Below are positions 57,087 through 64,000 of a DNA stretch of 64,000 nt, in pieces; within the stretch, counting starts at the first letter, position 1; the number at the start of each line of letters is the position of its first letter. The notes under the pieces are model-generated. The model made no database searches. It saw nothing but the letters and a program-made list of their open reading frames with translations, and had not been told where the DNA came from. This stretch comes from Azotobacter salinestris (GTDB taxonomy: Bacteria; Pseudomonadota; Gammaproteobacteria; Pseudomonadales; Pseudomonadaceae): NCBI RefSeq assembly GCF_009363155.1, contig NZ_CP045302.1, forward strand, positions 75,001 to 139,000, read 5' to 3'. Made by a program: the position numbers and the translations under genes.

Positions 57087-59036
57087 TCAGCCTTCGGCCA
57101 CGTCGTCGAGTTCGCTCGGGGCCAGTGCCGGGCGGATCTCGTCGTTCAGTCGCCAGAAGCTGTGCATCACCGACACGAAACCGGCCAGCGGGCCGAGGAG
57201 GGCGCTGTTGACCTTGGCCGCCTCCTGATCGAGGGCGCGGGCGATGTCCTTGGTGCGTGCCTGACCGTTGTCGTACAGGAACTGCAGGATCTGCAGCTGC
57301 CCCTTGGGCAGTTTGGCCAGCCTGGCCTGCTCTTTCTGCAGCGGGTTGGCGGCGCTGGCGCTGACAGCGAGCGGCGAGGCTGTCAGGGTCTCCATGATGC
57401 GCGACTTGCGCGGCGGGGCGGCCTCCACGGCCTCGTCCGCGACTTCCGGCTCGGCTGCCTGGACCGGGGCCACGGGCCGATCGCCGATCGGTACCTGGTC
57501 GGCCATCGCCGGCTTGATGGTGTAGCGGCCCTGCGCGTCGCGGTCCAGCCAGTCCCGGCGCAGCGTGACCAGCGATACCGAGGCCGGTTCGTCCGGTCCC
57601 ATCGCTTCCATCACCTCGTCCGGCGAGCATCCCGGGTGGCTGAGGATGTATTCCAGCACTTGCCTGTCGAGCCCGCTCAGGCCGGCCAGGGCGGGCGAGG
57701 TGGCGGCGGGTCTGGCCGTCCTCGCCGCGGCTGGGGCGGACTCCATCCTCGCTGCCGGGCTGGACGCGCGCGGCGTTTCGGCGCTCTGCACGGGGGGTGC
57801 TGCCGTCGCGCGGCTGGCGCTGGCCGGCGTGGACTGGCGGACGCCGCCCGGCGCCTGCTTGCCTATGGACATGCACTCCAGCACGTAGTCCCGCACGGTG
57901 TAGCCGGCGAAGGTGAAGGGGTCGAGCCAGAGGCCGGTCAGGCCCTTGAGCGCGGCGGCGACTTCCACGCTGCCCAGTGCGGTATTTCTGGCGATCTGGG
58001 CGGCATTCTGGTTGGGATTGGCCATGATCCAGGCCAGCAGCTTGCGCTCGATCTTGCCGAGTCTGGCGAAGGCTTCGCGCAGGCGGGCGAACACCTGCTC
58101 CTTGGGCTCGTCCGCTCCCGGGAGCTCGACAGGCGCCGGCTCGGGTTTGGCAGCGGGAGCGGGGGAGGCGACGGCCGTTATCGTCGGCTTGGCGACGGGG
58201 GCGGCGTCGGCCTTGGCCTCGGCACGCTTCTGCATGGCTTCCTGCGCGCGCGCGCGCGCCTTGAGCAGTTCATCGGCCACCCACTGCGGTGGTGCCGCGG
58301 CCGGCGCCTTGTCGTCGGCTTCGGCCGGCGGTCTGGGGGCGGCCGGGCGGGGCGTATCGACCTTCGAGGGCGGTGCCTCGAGCGCTGCTGCCGCACGCGG
58401 GGCTTCAGCCGTCTGCTGGGCTTTGTCGAGTGGAGAACGGGCCTCCGCACGGGCAACTGCATCCTGTGGCTGGGACGGGCTGCCCGGCTTCATTGCGGCA
58501 GGCGCTGCGTCTGCCGACCTTGCGATCGCTTGCGGCGGTTGCGCGGCGGGGGCGGCTGCTTCGGGCTGTACGGCTGCGACCGCCGGCCCGGCGGCCGGCA
58601 GGGTGGCGCTGCGGCGCAGGTGCAGGCGGCCCAGCAGTTCGTACAGCTCCGGGGCTGCACTGGCCTGGGCGGCCCTGCTCACCTGACCGATCGCATCGTC
58701 CAGCCGGTTGGCCTGAACCAGTTCCTTCACCCGGCTTTCAAGCGTGGCGAGATCCTGAACGCCATCCGCATCCCTGCCGGTCCCGGGTTGTCCGAGCAGC
58801 AGGACCATTTCCAGGCGCCAGAGGATCTGCGGCGAGGCGACATGATTCTCGAGGGATTCGGTCAGCAACTCCTGTGCAAGCGCGTCCTGGCCGGCGCTGG
58901 CCAGATGGCGCAGGGCGCCGGTCAAAGCCTTGAGCGAGCCATCGGGGCCGGCTTCATGCAGGAGGGATTCGAAAGCGGCAAAACTGTGGGTGCGAGCAAT
59001 GCCCCACAAACGCTCGATGAGAGGTTTGTGCTCCAA
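57087..59036 (-). CDS. Unknown protein with three winged-helix-like segments
   Basis: This 649-residue protein is not one I recognise. The N-terminal 130 residues are helical. A long Ala/Pro-rich linker (about 136-310) follows, then three similar predicted winged-helix units at about 318-395, 450-525 and 565-640. Each begins with a hydrophobic helix and an opening turn (KIERKLLAWIMANPNQNAAQ, GLDRQVLEYILSHPGCSPDE, KGQLQILQFLYDNGQARTKD). The pattern suggests nucleic-acid binding through repeated MarR-like folds, possibly a regulator or RNA-binding factor. The start appears to be TTG at 59036 (MEHKPLIERLWG), without a strong ribosome site, so the N-terminus is uncertain. It is upstream of the SUV3-like helicase on the same strand. 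Confidence 0.65.
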   Translation of the reverse strand: MEHKPLIERLWGIARTHSFAAFESLLHEAGPDGSLKALTGALRHLASAGQDALAQELLTESLENHVASPQILWRLEMVLLLGQPGTGRDADGVQDLATLESRVKELVQANRLDDAIGQVSRAAQASAAPELYELLGRLHLRRSATLPAAGPAVAAVQPEAAAPAAQPPQAIARSADAAPAAMKPGSPSQPQDAVARAEARSPLDKAQQTAEAPRAAAALEAPPSKVDTPRPAAPRPPAEADDKAPAAAPPQWVADELLKARARAQEAMQKRAEAKADAAPVAKPTITAVASPAPAAKPEPAPVELPGADEPKEQVFARLREAFARLGKIERKLLAWIMANPNQNAAQIARNTALGSVEVAAALKGLTGLWLDPFTFAGYTVRDYVLECMSIGKQAPGGVRQSTPASASRATAAPPVQSAETPRASSPAARMESAPAAARTARPAATSPALAGLSGLDRQVLEYILSHPGCSPDEVMEAMGPDEPASVSLVTLRRDWLDRDAQGRYTIKPAMADQVPIGDRPVAPVQAAEPEVADEAVEAAPPRKSRIMETLTASPLAVSASAANPLQKEQARLAKLPKGQLQILQFLYDNGQARTKDIARALDQEAAKVNSALLGPLAGFVSVMHSFWRLNDEIRPALAPSELDDVAEG

Positions 59037-59174
59037 ACGGAAATACCTATGCGTTGGGGTCGGCAGGCCGACATGGTGGTGCGGAAAAAGCCGCGGACTA
59101 TACCACGAGGCTCCTGTGTTCCGGCCCGATCTCGACGACCTGGGGAGACGGCGAGACGGGCCGGGCGTGGGTCT

Positions 59175-60548
59175 TCAGGTCACCAGCCGATAGCAGGGCA
59201 CGTAGGGCGTGCCGCCCGGCAGCTTCATCCGGTGCTGCTCGACGAAGGCCCGCAGCAGCTCGTCCAGCGGCCGCATCACCGAGGCCTCGCCATGGATCTC
59301 GTAGGGGCCGTACTGCTCGATCAGGCGGATGCCCTTGTCCTTGACGTTGCCGGCGACGATCCCGGAGAAGGCGCGGCGCAGGTTGGCCGCCAGCTGGTGG
59401 GCGGGGAGGTCGCGGCTCAGCTGCAGGCCGGCCATGTTGGCGTGGGTCGGGTCGAACGGGCGCTGGAAGCCCGCCTCGATGCGCAGCAGCCAGTTGAAAT
59501 GGAAGGCGTCGTTGCGCTCGCGGCGGAACTGCTTGACTTCCTTCAGACCATGGGCCATCTGCCGCGCCACCTCGACCGGATCGTCGATGATGATCCGGTA
59601 GTGGCGCTGCGCGGCTTTCCCCAGCGTGGCGCCGACGAAGGTGTGCAACTGCTCCAGGTAGGGCGCCGCGCTCCGGGGGCCGGTGAGGATCACCGGAAAG
59701 GGCAGGTCCTGGTTGTCCGGGTGCATCAGGATGCCGAGCAGGTAGAGGAACTCCTCGGCGGTGCCGGCGCCGCCGGGGAAGATGACGATGCCGTGGCCGA
59801 CGCGCACGAAGGCCTCCAGGCGCTTCTCGATGTCCGGCAGGATCACCAGTTCGTTGACGATCGGATTGGGCGTCTCGGCGGCGATGATCCCCGGCTCGGT
59901 CAGGCCGAGGTAGCGGCCGCCGACGATCCGTTGCTTGGAATGGGCGATGGTGGCGCCCTTCATCGGCCCCTTCATCACCCCGGGCCCGCAGCCGGTGCAG
60001 ATGTCCAGTTTGCGCAGACCCAGTTCGTGGCCGACCTTCTTGGTGTACTTGTACTCCTCGATGCTGATCGAATGGCCGCCCCAGCACACCACCATCTTCG
60101 GCTCCACCCCGGGACGCAGGGTGCGGGCGTTACGCAGCAGGTGGAAAAGGTAGTCGGTGATGCCCTGGGAGCTGTTCAGGTCGATGCGCAGGCTGTCCAG
60201 TTCGCTCTGGGTATAGACGATGTCGCGCAGGGCGCTGAACAGCATCTCGCGGGTGCTGGCGATCATCTCGCCGTCGACGAAGGCGTCCGCCGGTGCGTTG
60301 AGCAGCTCCAGGCGCACGCCTCGGTCCTGCTGATGGATGCGAACCTCGAAGTCCTCGTAGGACTCGAGAATGGTCTTGGCGTTGTCCGTGCGGGCGCCCG
60401 TGTTGAGGATCGCCAGGGCGCACTGGCGGAACAGCGTGTAGAGGCTGCCCGCCCCAACTTCGCTCAGTTGCTGGACTTCGCGCTGGGACAGCGTCTCCAG
60501 GCTGCCCTTGGGGCTTACCGAAGCGTTGATTACTTGTCTTGAGTCCAT
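59175..60548 (-). CDS. ppnN: Nucleotide 5'-monophosphate nucleosidase PpnN (LOG family)
   Basis: The 457-residue protein matches E. coli PpnN (YgdH), which cleaves purine and pyrimidine nucleoside monophosphates into base and ribose 5-phosphate and is stimulated by (p)ppGpp. The LOG motif PGGAGTAEE and upstream ICTGCGPGVMKGPMKGA are clear, with the N-terminal regulatory domain from residue 1 (MDSRQVINASVSPKGSLE). I chose ATG at 60548 because it fits the family start; longer in-frame starts run into unrelated sequence. Confidence 0.93.
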   Translation of the reverse strand: MDSRQVINASVSPKGSLETLSQREVQQLSEVGAGSLYTLFRQCALAILNTGARTDNAKTILESYEDFEVRIHQQDRGVRLELLNAPADAFVDGEMIASTREMLFSALRDIVYTQSELDSLRIDLNSSQGITDYLFHLLRNARTLRPGVEPKMVVCWGGHSISIEEYKYTKKVGHELGLRKLDICTGCGPGVMKGPMKGATIAHSKQRIVGGRYLGLTEPGIIAAETPNPIVNELVILPDIEKRLEAFVRVGHGIVIFPGGAGTAEEFLYLLGILMHPDNQDLPFPVILTGPRSAAPYLEQLHTFVGATLGKAAQRHYRIIIDDPVEVARQMAHGLKEVKQFRRERNDAFHFNWLLRIEAGFQRPFDPTHANMAGLQLSRDLPAHQLAANLRRAFSGIVAGNVKDKGIRLIEQYGPYEIHGEASVMRPLDELLRAFVEQHRMKLPGGTPYVPCYRLVT

Positions 60549-61152
60549 TTTCGGTCCCCTGTGAACGATGCCACGGGCCGGGAAGGGCCGGTCGCATCGG
60601 GATGGTGAAAGCCGAACGCAGTCGCGCGCAGAGGGCATTCTCTCTGGCGACCAGGAAAAACGGCAAACGTCTGGCCGTGATCGCCTGGGGCAGGCGCCTC
60701 CTCCATAGAGGAGAAGGCGACGGCTGCCTCGCCAGAGAGCATGGTCCGATCTTACGCCGGCTTCGTGTGAACCGCTGCGAAAGCGGTACGACGAACGGCG
60801 GCTCTGGCCGCCTCCCGCCTGTCCTGCAACCGAAACGCCTGCAAGGTCCATGCAATCGCGCGCCTTGAGCGCGTTCGGCGGCCGGCGGAACGGCGGCCCT
60901 TTGACCGTCGGCTAGAATGATTCGATCGCCGCAGTGGCGATCCGATGAGGCGAAGTTGGCGTGAGGCGCTCCGGGCGACGCACTGGCGAGTCGCAGGCTC
61001 ATTGCGAAATTCCCAAGAAAATACGGCTGTTCGTTACGTACGGGATGCAGCTTGCGGGTTTCTGATTCGTTCCACGGACTCGCGAGTCGCAGAACGGCTG
61101 GTCGGCGTGGCACAGGTGGGGGCCAACTTTGATTCACTCGGAAGGTTCGACC
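60549..61152. other. Divergent intergenic region between ppnN and the cell-wall hydrolase
   Basis: About 600 bases without a convincing gene. It holds both promoters, an imperfect hairpin CGCCTCCTC..GAGGAGAAGGCG (60695-60718) and a short one GATCGCC/GGCGATC (60924-60942). I see no tRNA or known small RNA. Confidence 0.45.
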
Positions 61153-61761
61153 ATGCGTTTTATCTGGATATGTCTCGTGGCCAGCGCTCTCGGGGGCCAG
61201 GCGATAGCGGCAGACCGGGAGCAAAACGCGGAGGCGGCAGTGGACAAGGCGGAGGCACTGGAACGGAAGGCCGCGGCCGAAGAGGGCGTGACTCCCCGGG
61301 CCAAGCCCATCACCCGACCCGAAGCGCAGGCGGTCGATCCGACTGGCAAGGCGCCCCTGGACGATGCGATCACCTGTCTCTCACGCAGCATCTACTGGGA
61401 GGCCAAGGGTGGCTCGCCTGCCGACATGGAGGCGGTCGCCAGCGTCGCTATGAACCGGCTAGGTCATGAAGGTTTTCCGGACACGCTGTGCGAGGTCGTC
61501 AAGCAGGGCTCCGAACAGGGCTCCTGTCAGTTCTCATGGTGGTGCGATGGGCGCCCGGATCAGGTGAAGGAGGACGAGCGCTACGAACTGGCCAAGGAGG
61601 TGGCGCGAAAAGCGCTCAACCAGCAACTCAGGGACCGGACCGATGGTGCCTTGTACTTCCACGACAGGACCGTATCCCCGGACTGGGCCGTGAAATACCT
61701 CAGGACAGCCGAAACCCGCAAATTCCTCTTCTACAGGCCACGCAAGGATACGCGCCGATAG
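61153..61761 (+). CDS. SleB-type cell wall hydrolase (Hydrolase_2 family)
   Basis: The 202-residue protein has a signal peptide (MRFIWICLVASALGGQAIAA, cleavage near residue 20), an acidic helical stretch, and a C-terminal SleB-like domain from about residue 73. That domain shows the family pattern CLSRSIYWEAKGG, with the putative catalytic Glu, and VASVAMNRLGHEGFPDTLCEVV. It is expected to cut peptidoglycan in the periplasm. Start chosen at 61153 to begin the signal peptide. Confidence 0.88.
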   Translation: MRFIWICLVASALGGQAIAADREQNAEAAVDKAEALERKAAAEEGVTPRAKPITRPEAQAVDPTGKAPLDDAITCLSRSIYWEAKGGSPADMEAVASVAMNRLGHEGFPDTLCEVVKQGSEQGSCQFSWWCDGRPDQVKEDERYELAKEVARKALNQQLRDRTDGALYFHDRTVSPDWAVKYLRTAETRKFLFYRPRKDTRR

Positions 61762-61825
61762 GCCCTTGAGTGTCCGTGTCCACTGGCGGCCGGGCGAGTC
61801 TTCCGGCCGCCTCCGTCTTTTCGGG

Positions 61826-62233
61826 TCAGGTGCCGCGCAGGAGGTCGTGGGCGTCGAGCAGCCGGTAGGCGATCTCCGGATGCTTCTCCAGGCCGCGGCG
61901 AATGGCCGCCGGGATGGACTGGCGGGTCTTGCGGCACAGGCCGGGCAATTCGTCGATGTCGATGCGGATACCGCGCATGCTGCGCACTTCGTTGAGGCCC
62001 GGGGCGATTTCCAGGCGGATGCCCAACTGCTCGTGCATCCGTCGCTGCATGTGCTCGAGATCGGCCAGGCTGGCGAGACTTTCCAGGCGCTCGAGCAGAC
62101 GCTTCTCCTCCTGGCGCGTCAGGCGCAGGATGCGCAGGTCGGCGCCGGGCGTGTCCAGCAGCCGTTCGCGCCCGCAGGTGCAGACCCCGGGCGGACAGGG
62201 TTGGCGGATCGGGAAAGAGGGCATCATGGGCAT
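61826..62233 (-). CDS. Conserved hypothetical protein with N-terminal CxC motif
   Basis: This 135-residue protein is hydrophilic and helical, with a Pro/Cys-rich N-terminus (SFPIRQPCPPGVCTCGRERLL) that could bind a metal, and a C-terminal RLLDAHDLLRGT. Codon use and length suggest a genuine gene; I recall similar small proteins in pseudomonads but no function. Starts at 62233, 62227 and 62224 are all possible. Confidence 0.65.
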   Translation of the reverse strand: MPMMPSFPIRQPCPPGVCTCGRERLLDTPGADLRILRLTRQEEKRLLERLESLASLADLEHMQRRMHEQLGIRLEIAPGLNEVRSMRGIRIDIDELPGLCRKTRQSIPAAIRRGLEKHPEIAYRLLDAHDLLRGT

Positions 62234-62389
62234 CGATCATAGCGGTCCGCGATCACCGTTGCCCATTGCCTGAACGCCCGAACACAACCCCATGCGGGAA
62301 GGCCTGCGCGGCTGACTCGCCCAGTGGACTCCAGCGGGTCGGGGACTGTCAGCCGGCGGCAGATTCCAGGGCGCTGGCCGAGCAGTGCC

Positions 62390-63508
62390 TTATGATCGTA
62401 TGGCGGGACGAGGCGGCTGGTCTTTCGCTGGAAGCGCCAGACGCTCGGCCTCCTGCGCCATGGCGTCCTGCCAGAGGCCCCTGGTCACTTCTCGCCACCA
62501 GGGCTCCATTGCCTCTGCCCGGGCCGGCTCGACCGGTTCACCCAGGCGTGGCATCAACAATCCCTCTGGAGCTTTCGCCAGCAGCACATCGGCCGGCTGG
62601 GCCCATGGGTGCATCGCCAGATTGAAGGTGCCCCAGTGCACGGGCAGGAGACGCCCACTGCCCAGTTGTGCCCAGGCCCGCAGGGCGTTGTCAGGCCCCA
62701 GATGCACATTTCCCCAGGATGGATGGAAGGCGCCAATCTCGAGCATCACCAGGTCGAAAGGGCCGAGCCGCTGGCCGATCTCGACGAAGGCCGGGGACAG
62801 CCCGGTGTCGCCGCTGAAGAACAGGGAGTGCCGCTCGCCGTGCAAGGCGAACGACGACCAGAGCGTTGCGTTGCGATCTCGAAGCCCGCGTCCGGAGAAG
62901 TGATGCGATGGTGCGGCGGTGATCGTCAGTCCGGTCGGCAGCACCCTATGTTCCCACCAGTCGAGCTCGATGATGCGCTTGGCTGGCACACCCCAGGCTT
63001 CCAGGTGCAGCCCGACGCCCAGCGAGGTGATGAAGGGGACCTGGCGCGCGGCCAGCGCCCGGATGCTCGGATAATCCAGGTGGTCGTAATGATCGTGCGA
63101 GATCAGCACCGCATCGAGCGGCGGCAGGGCAGCGATGTCGACCGGCACCGGCTGAAAGCGTTTGGGGCCGGCGAACGGCAACGGTGAGGCACGCATCCCC
63201 CACACGGGATCGGTCAGCACCCGGTGTCCATCGATTTCCAGCAGCACGGTCGAATGGCCGAGCCAGGTGGCCCGCAGCCCGGTTTCGACTGGCCGGGCCC
63301 AGGCGGAGCATGGATCGAGGGCGGGAAGCGGCCGCGCCGGCGTGCGACCCTCGCCACGAAACAGGAAATCGACCAGTGTCGGCCGGTCCTCAGGCATGCG
63401 CTGCGCGCTGGACGGATAGGTGTTCACGAAACCGCCATCGACATACTGCCGGGAGGCCTGCATGCGTTCCCGTCTGAGCCCATCGGCGCGCCGAGCAAAA
63501 ACAGCCAT
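62390..63508 (-). CDS. MBL-fold metallo-hydrolase (UlaG / NAPE-PLD-like)
   Basis: The 372-residue protein has the metallo-beta-lactamase signature HDHYDHLD (His138, His140, Asp142, His143), preceded by TWLGHSTVLLEIDGHRVLTDPVWG and followed by PSHHFSGRGLRDRNATLW, SGDTG and PVHWGTFNLAMH. This arrangement matches the subfamily that includes N-acyl-phosphatidylethanolamine phospholipase D and UlaG. It probably hydrolyses a phosphodiester or lactone. The start is preceded by AGGAGATGAAAG. No operon partner is apparent. Confidence 0.9.
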   Translation of the reverse strand: MAVFARRADGLRRERMQASRQYVDGGFVNTYPSSAQRMPEDRPTLVDFLFRGEGRTPARPLPALDPCSAWARPVETGLRATWLGHSTVLLEIDGHRVLTDPVWGMRASPLPFAGPKRFQPVPVDIAALPPLDAVLISHDHYDHLDYPSIRALAARQVPFITSLGVGLHLEAWGVPAKRIIELDWWEHRVLPTGLTITAAPSHHFSGRGLRDRNATLWSSFALHGERHSLFFSGDTGLSPAFVEIGQRLGPFDLVMLEIGAFHPSWGNVHLGPDNALRAWAQLGSGRLLPVHWGTFNLAMHPWAQPADVLLAKAPEGLLMPRLGEPVEPARAEAMEPWWREVTRGLWQDAMAQEAERLALPAKDQPPRPAIRS

Positions 63509-64000
63509 CTTTCATCTCCTGTCGATCGGGCCAGCCCCGGTTTAGGGAGGGATGGATTTCCCTCGCCTCGGACACAGGATTTTTGACCAGCCCCAAGCCA
63601 ATGAGCTTCCTCCGCTGATCGGTACCCTCCGTTCGCCAAGGCCGGTTGAAATCGATCCTGCCCTGTCAGTCGTGGGCAGGCTTTCAAACACTCATGCGAG
63701 CCTTCGGGGCTTCCGGTCGACGCGCCTGGCCGCGTCGTGATGCCGCGATCGATTGTTGTCGGTTTGGGCGTGGAGCGGCAGGACAAGATTACGTTTGAAT
63801 TAAATATTCGTTGCGTAAAAGCTTCGACTGAGGATTTCCGGTTGAAGTTATGAGCAGGGCAGTTGCGTGACGCTTTGACACAGTCTCTTCAATACGGCGC
63901 TATGTTGCACTTGGGTTCTGGAAATGACATACTTATGCCATTATAAGAAAATTGTAAGATTTCGCGTGTGGCAAAAGATGCACAAGGCACTTTCTTATAG
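63509..64000. other. AT-rich right end without a recognisable gene
   Basis: I see no convincing gene in the last 490 bases. The part from 63780 is AT-rich (tttgaattaaatattcgttgcg, then ttataagaaaattgtaag near 63940), unlike the rest of the window, and may be the promoter region of a gene beyond the edge. Confidence 0.4.

Noticed and set aside
56868-60542. 1224-codon plus-strand frame
   Set aside because: It runs antisense to the helicase promoter region, the winged-helix-like gene and ppnN, and shows only Gly/Arg/Ala-rich composition.

Overview
The window comes from a high-GC gammaproteobacterium of the Pseudomonadaceae. The evidence is the 23S/5S rRNA sequence, the gene order fimL-nudC / SCP2 / histidine phosphatase / sohB / DUF934-cysI that I recall from Pseudomonas aeruginosa, an Entner-Doudoroff cluster with HexR and GntR regulators, and Pseudomonas-style Crc/Hfq A-rich motifs at sugar-gene starts. 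Azotobacter or a close relative is my best genus guess, made from memory and not proven by the sequence.

Layout: 1-2264 is the 3' two thirds of a 23S rRNA gene, a 5S gene and the rRNA terminator. 2534-7534 carries fimL (pilus/cAMP signalling), nudC, an SCP2-like protein, a histidine phosphatase and the sohB protease. An intact IS630-family element (7539-8638, TA duplication) sits just behind sohB. 8688-10827 is assimilatory sulfite/nitrite reductase with its DUF934 partner, and 11048-12446 is a cyclopropane fatty acid synthase operon. A cobalamin riboswitch (about 12700-12890) precedes a three-gene operon: an exported, membrane-anchored CobN-like chelatase, an ExbB/TolQ-like channel protein and a DUF2149 protein (12972-18018).

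18071-36588 is a large sugar-acid catabolic island: an exported lactonase, gpmI, gluconate permease, gluconokinase, GntR, edd, hexR, zwf, eda, pyk, eno, gapN and a LamB porin. Together these take glucose 6-phosphate or gluconate through the Entner-Doudoroff pathway and lower glycolysis to pyruvate. The usual pgl gene is missing between zwf and eda. Four related palindromes (AGCGCT core) before gntP, gntK/gntR, eda and lamB look like a shared GntR regulon. A Cra-like operator lies upstream of lamB, a HexR-like box lies before zwf, and AAnAAnAA motifs lie at the zwf, eda, gntR and lamB starts.

37119-43289 holds topB and an AttEFGH-like lipoprotein/ABC exporter operon. 43290-45507 is a mobile-element zone with an intact IS5-family element (43631-44837, AATA duplication), a transposase relic and decayed sequence. 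Beside it, with visibly lower GC than the sugar island, is an unusual six-gene set (45508-54452): an alpha/beta hydrolase with a Cys at the nucleophile elbow, an acetoacetate-decarboxylase-like protein, a patatin with an extra C-terminal domain, a cholesterol-oxidase-like GMC oxidoreductase, a metallophosphoesterase and a CHAT-domain peptidase. This is the best candidate for an undescribed system: lipid- or sterol-like chemistry paired with a caspase-like protease. The right end (54697-63508) returns to housekeeping genes: a SUV3-like helicase, a protein with three winged-helix-like segments, ppnN, a SleB-type cell-wall hydrolase, a small hypothetical and an MBL-fold hydrolase.
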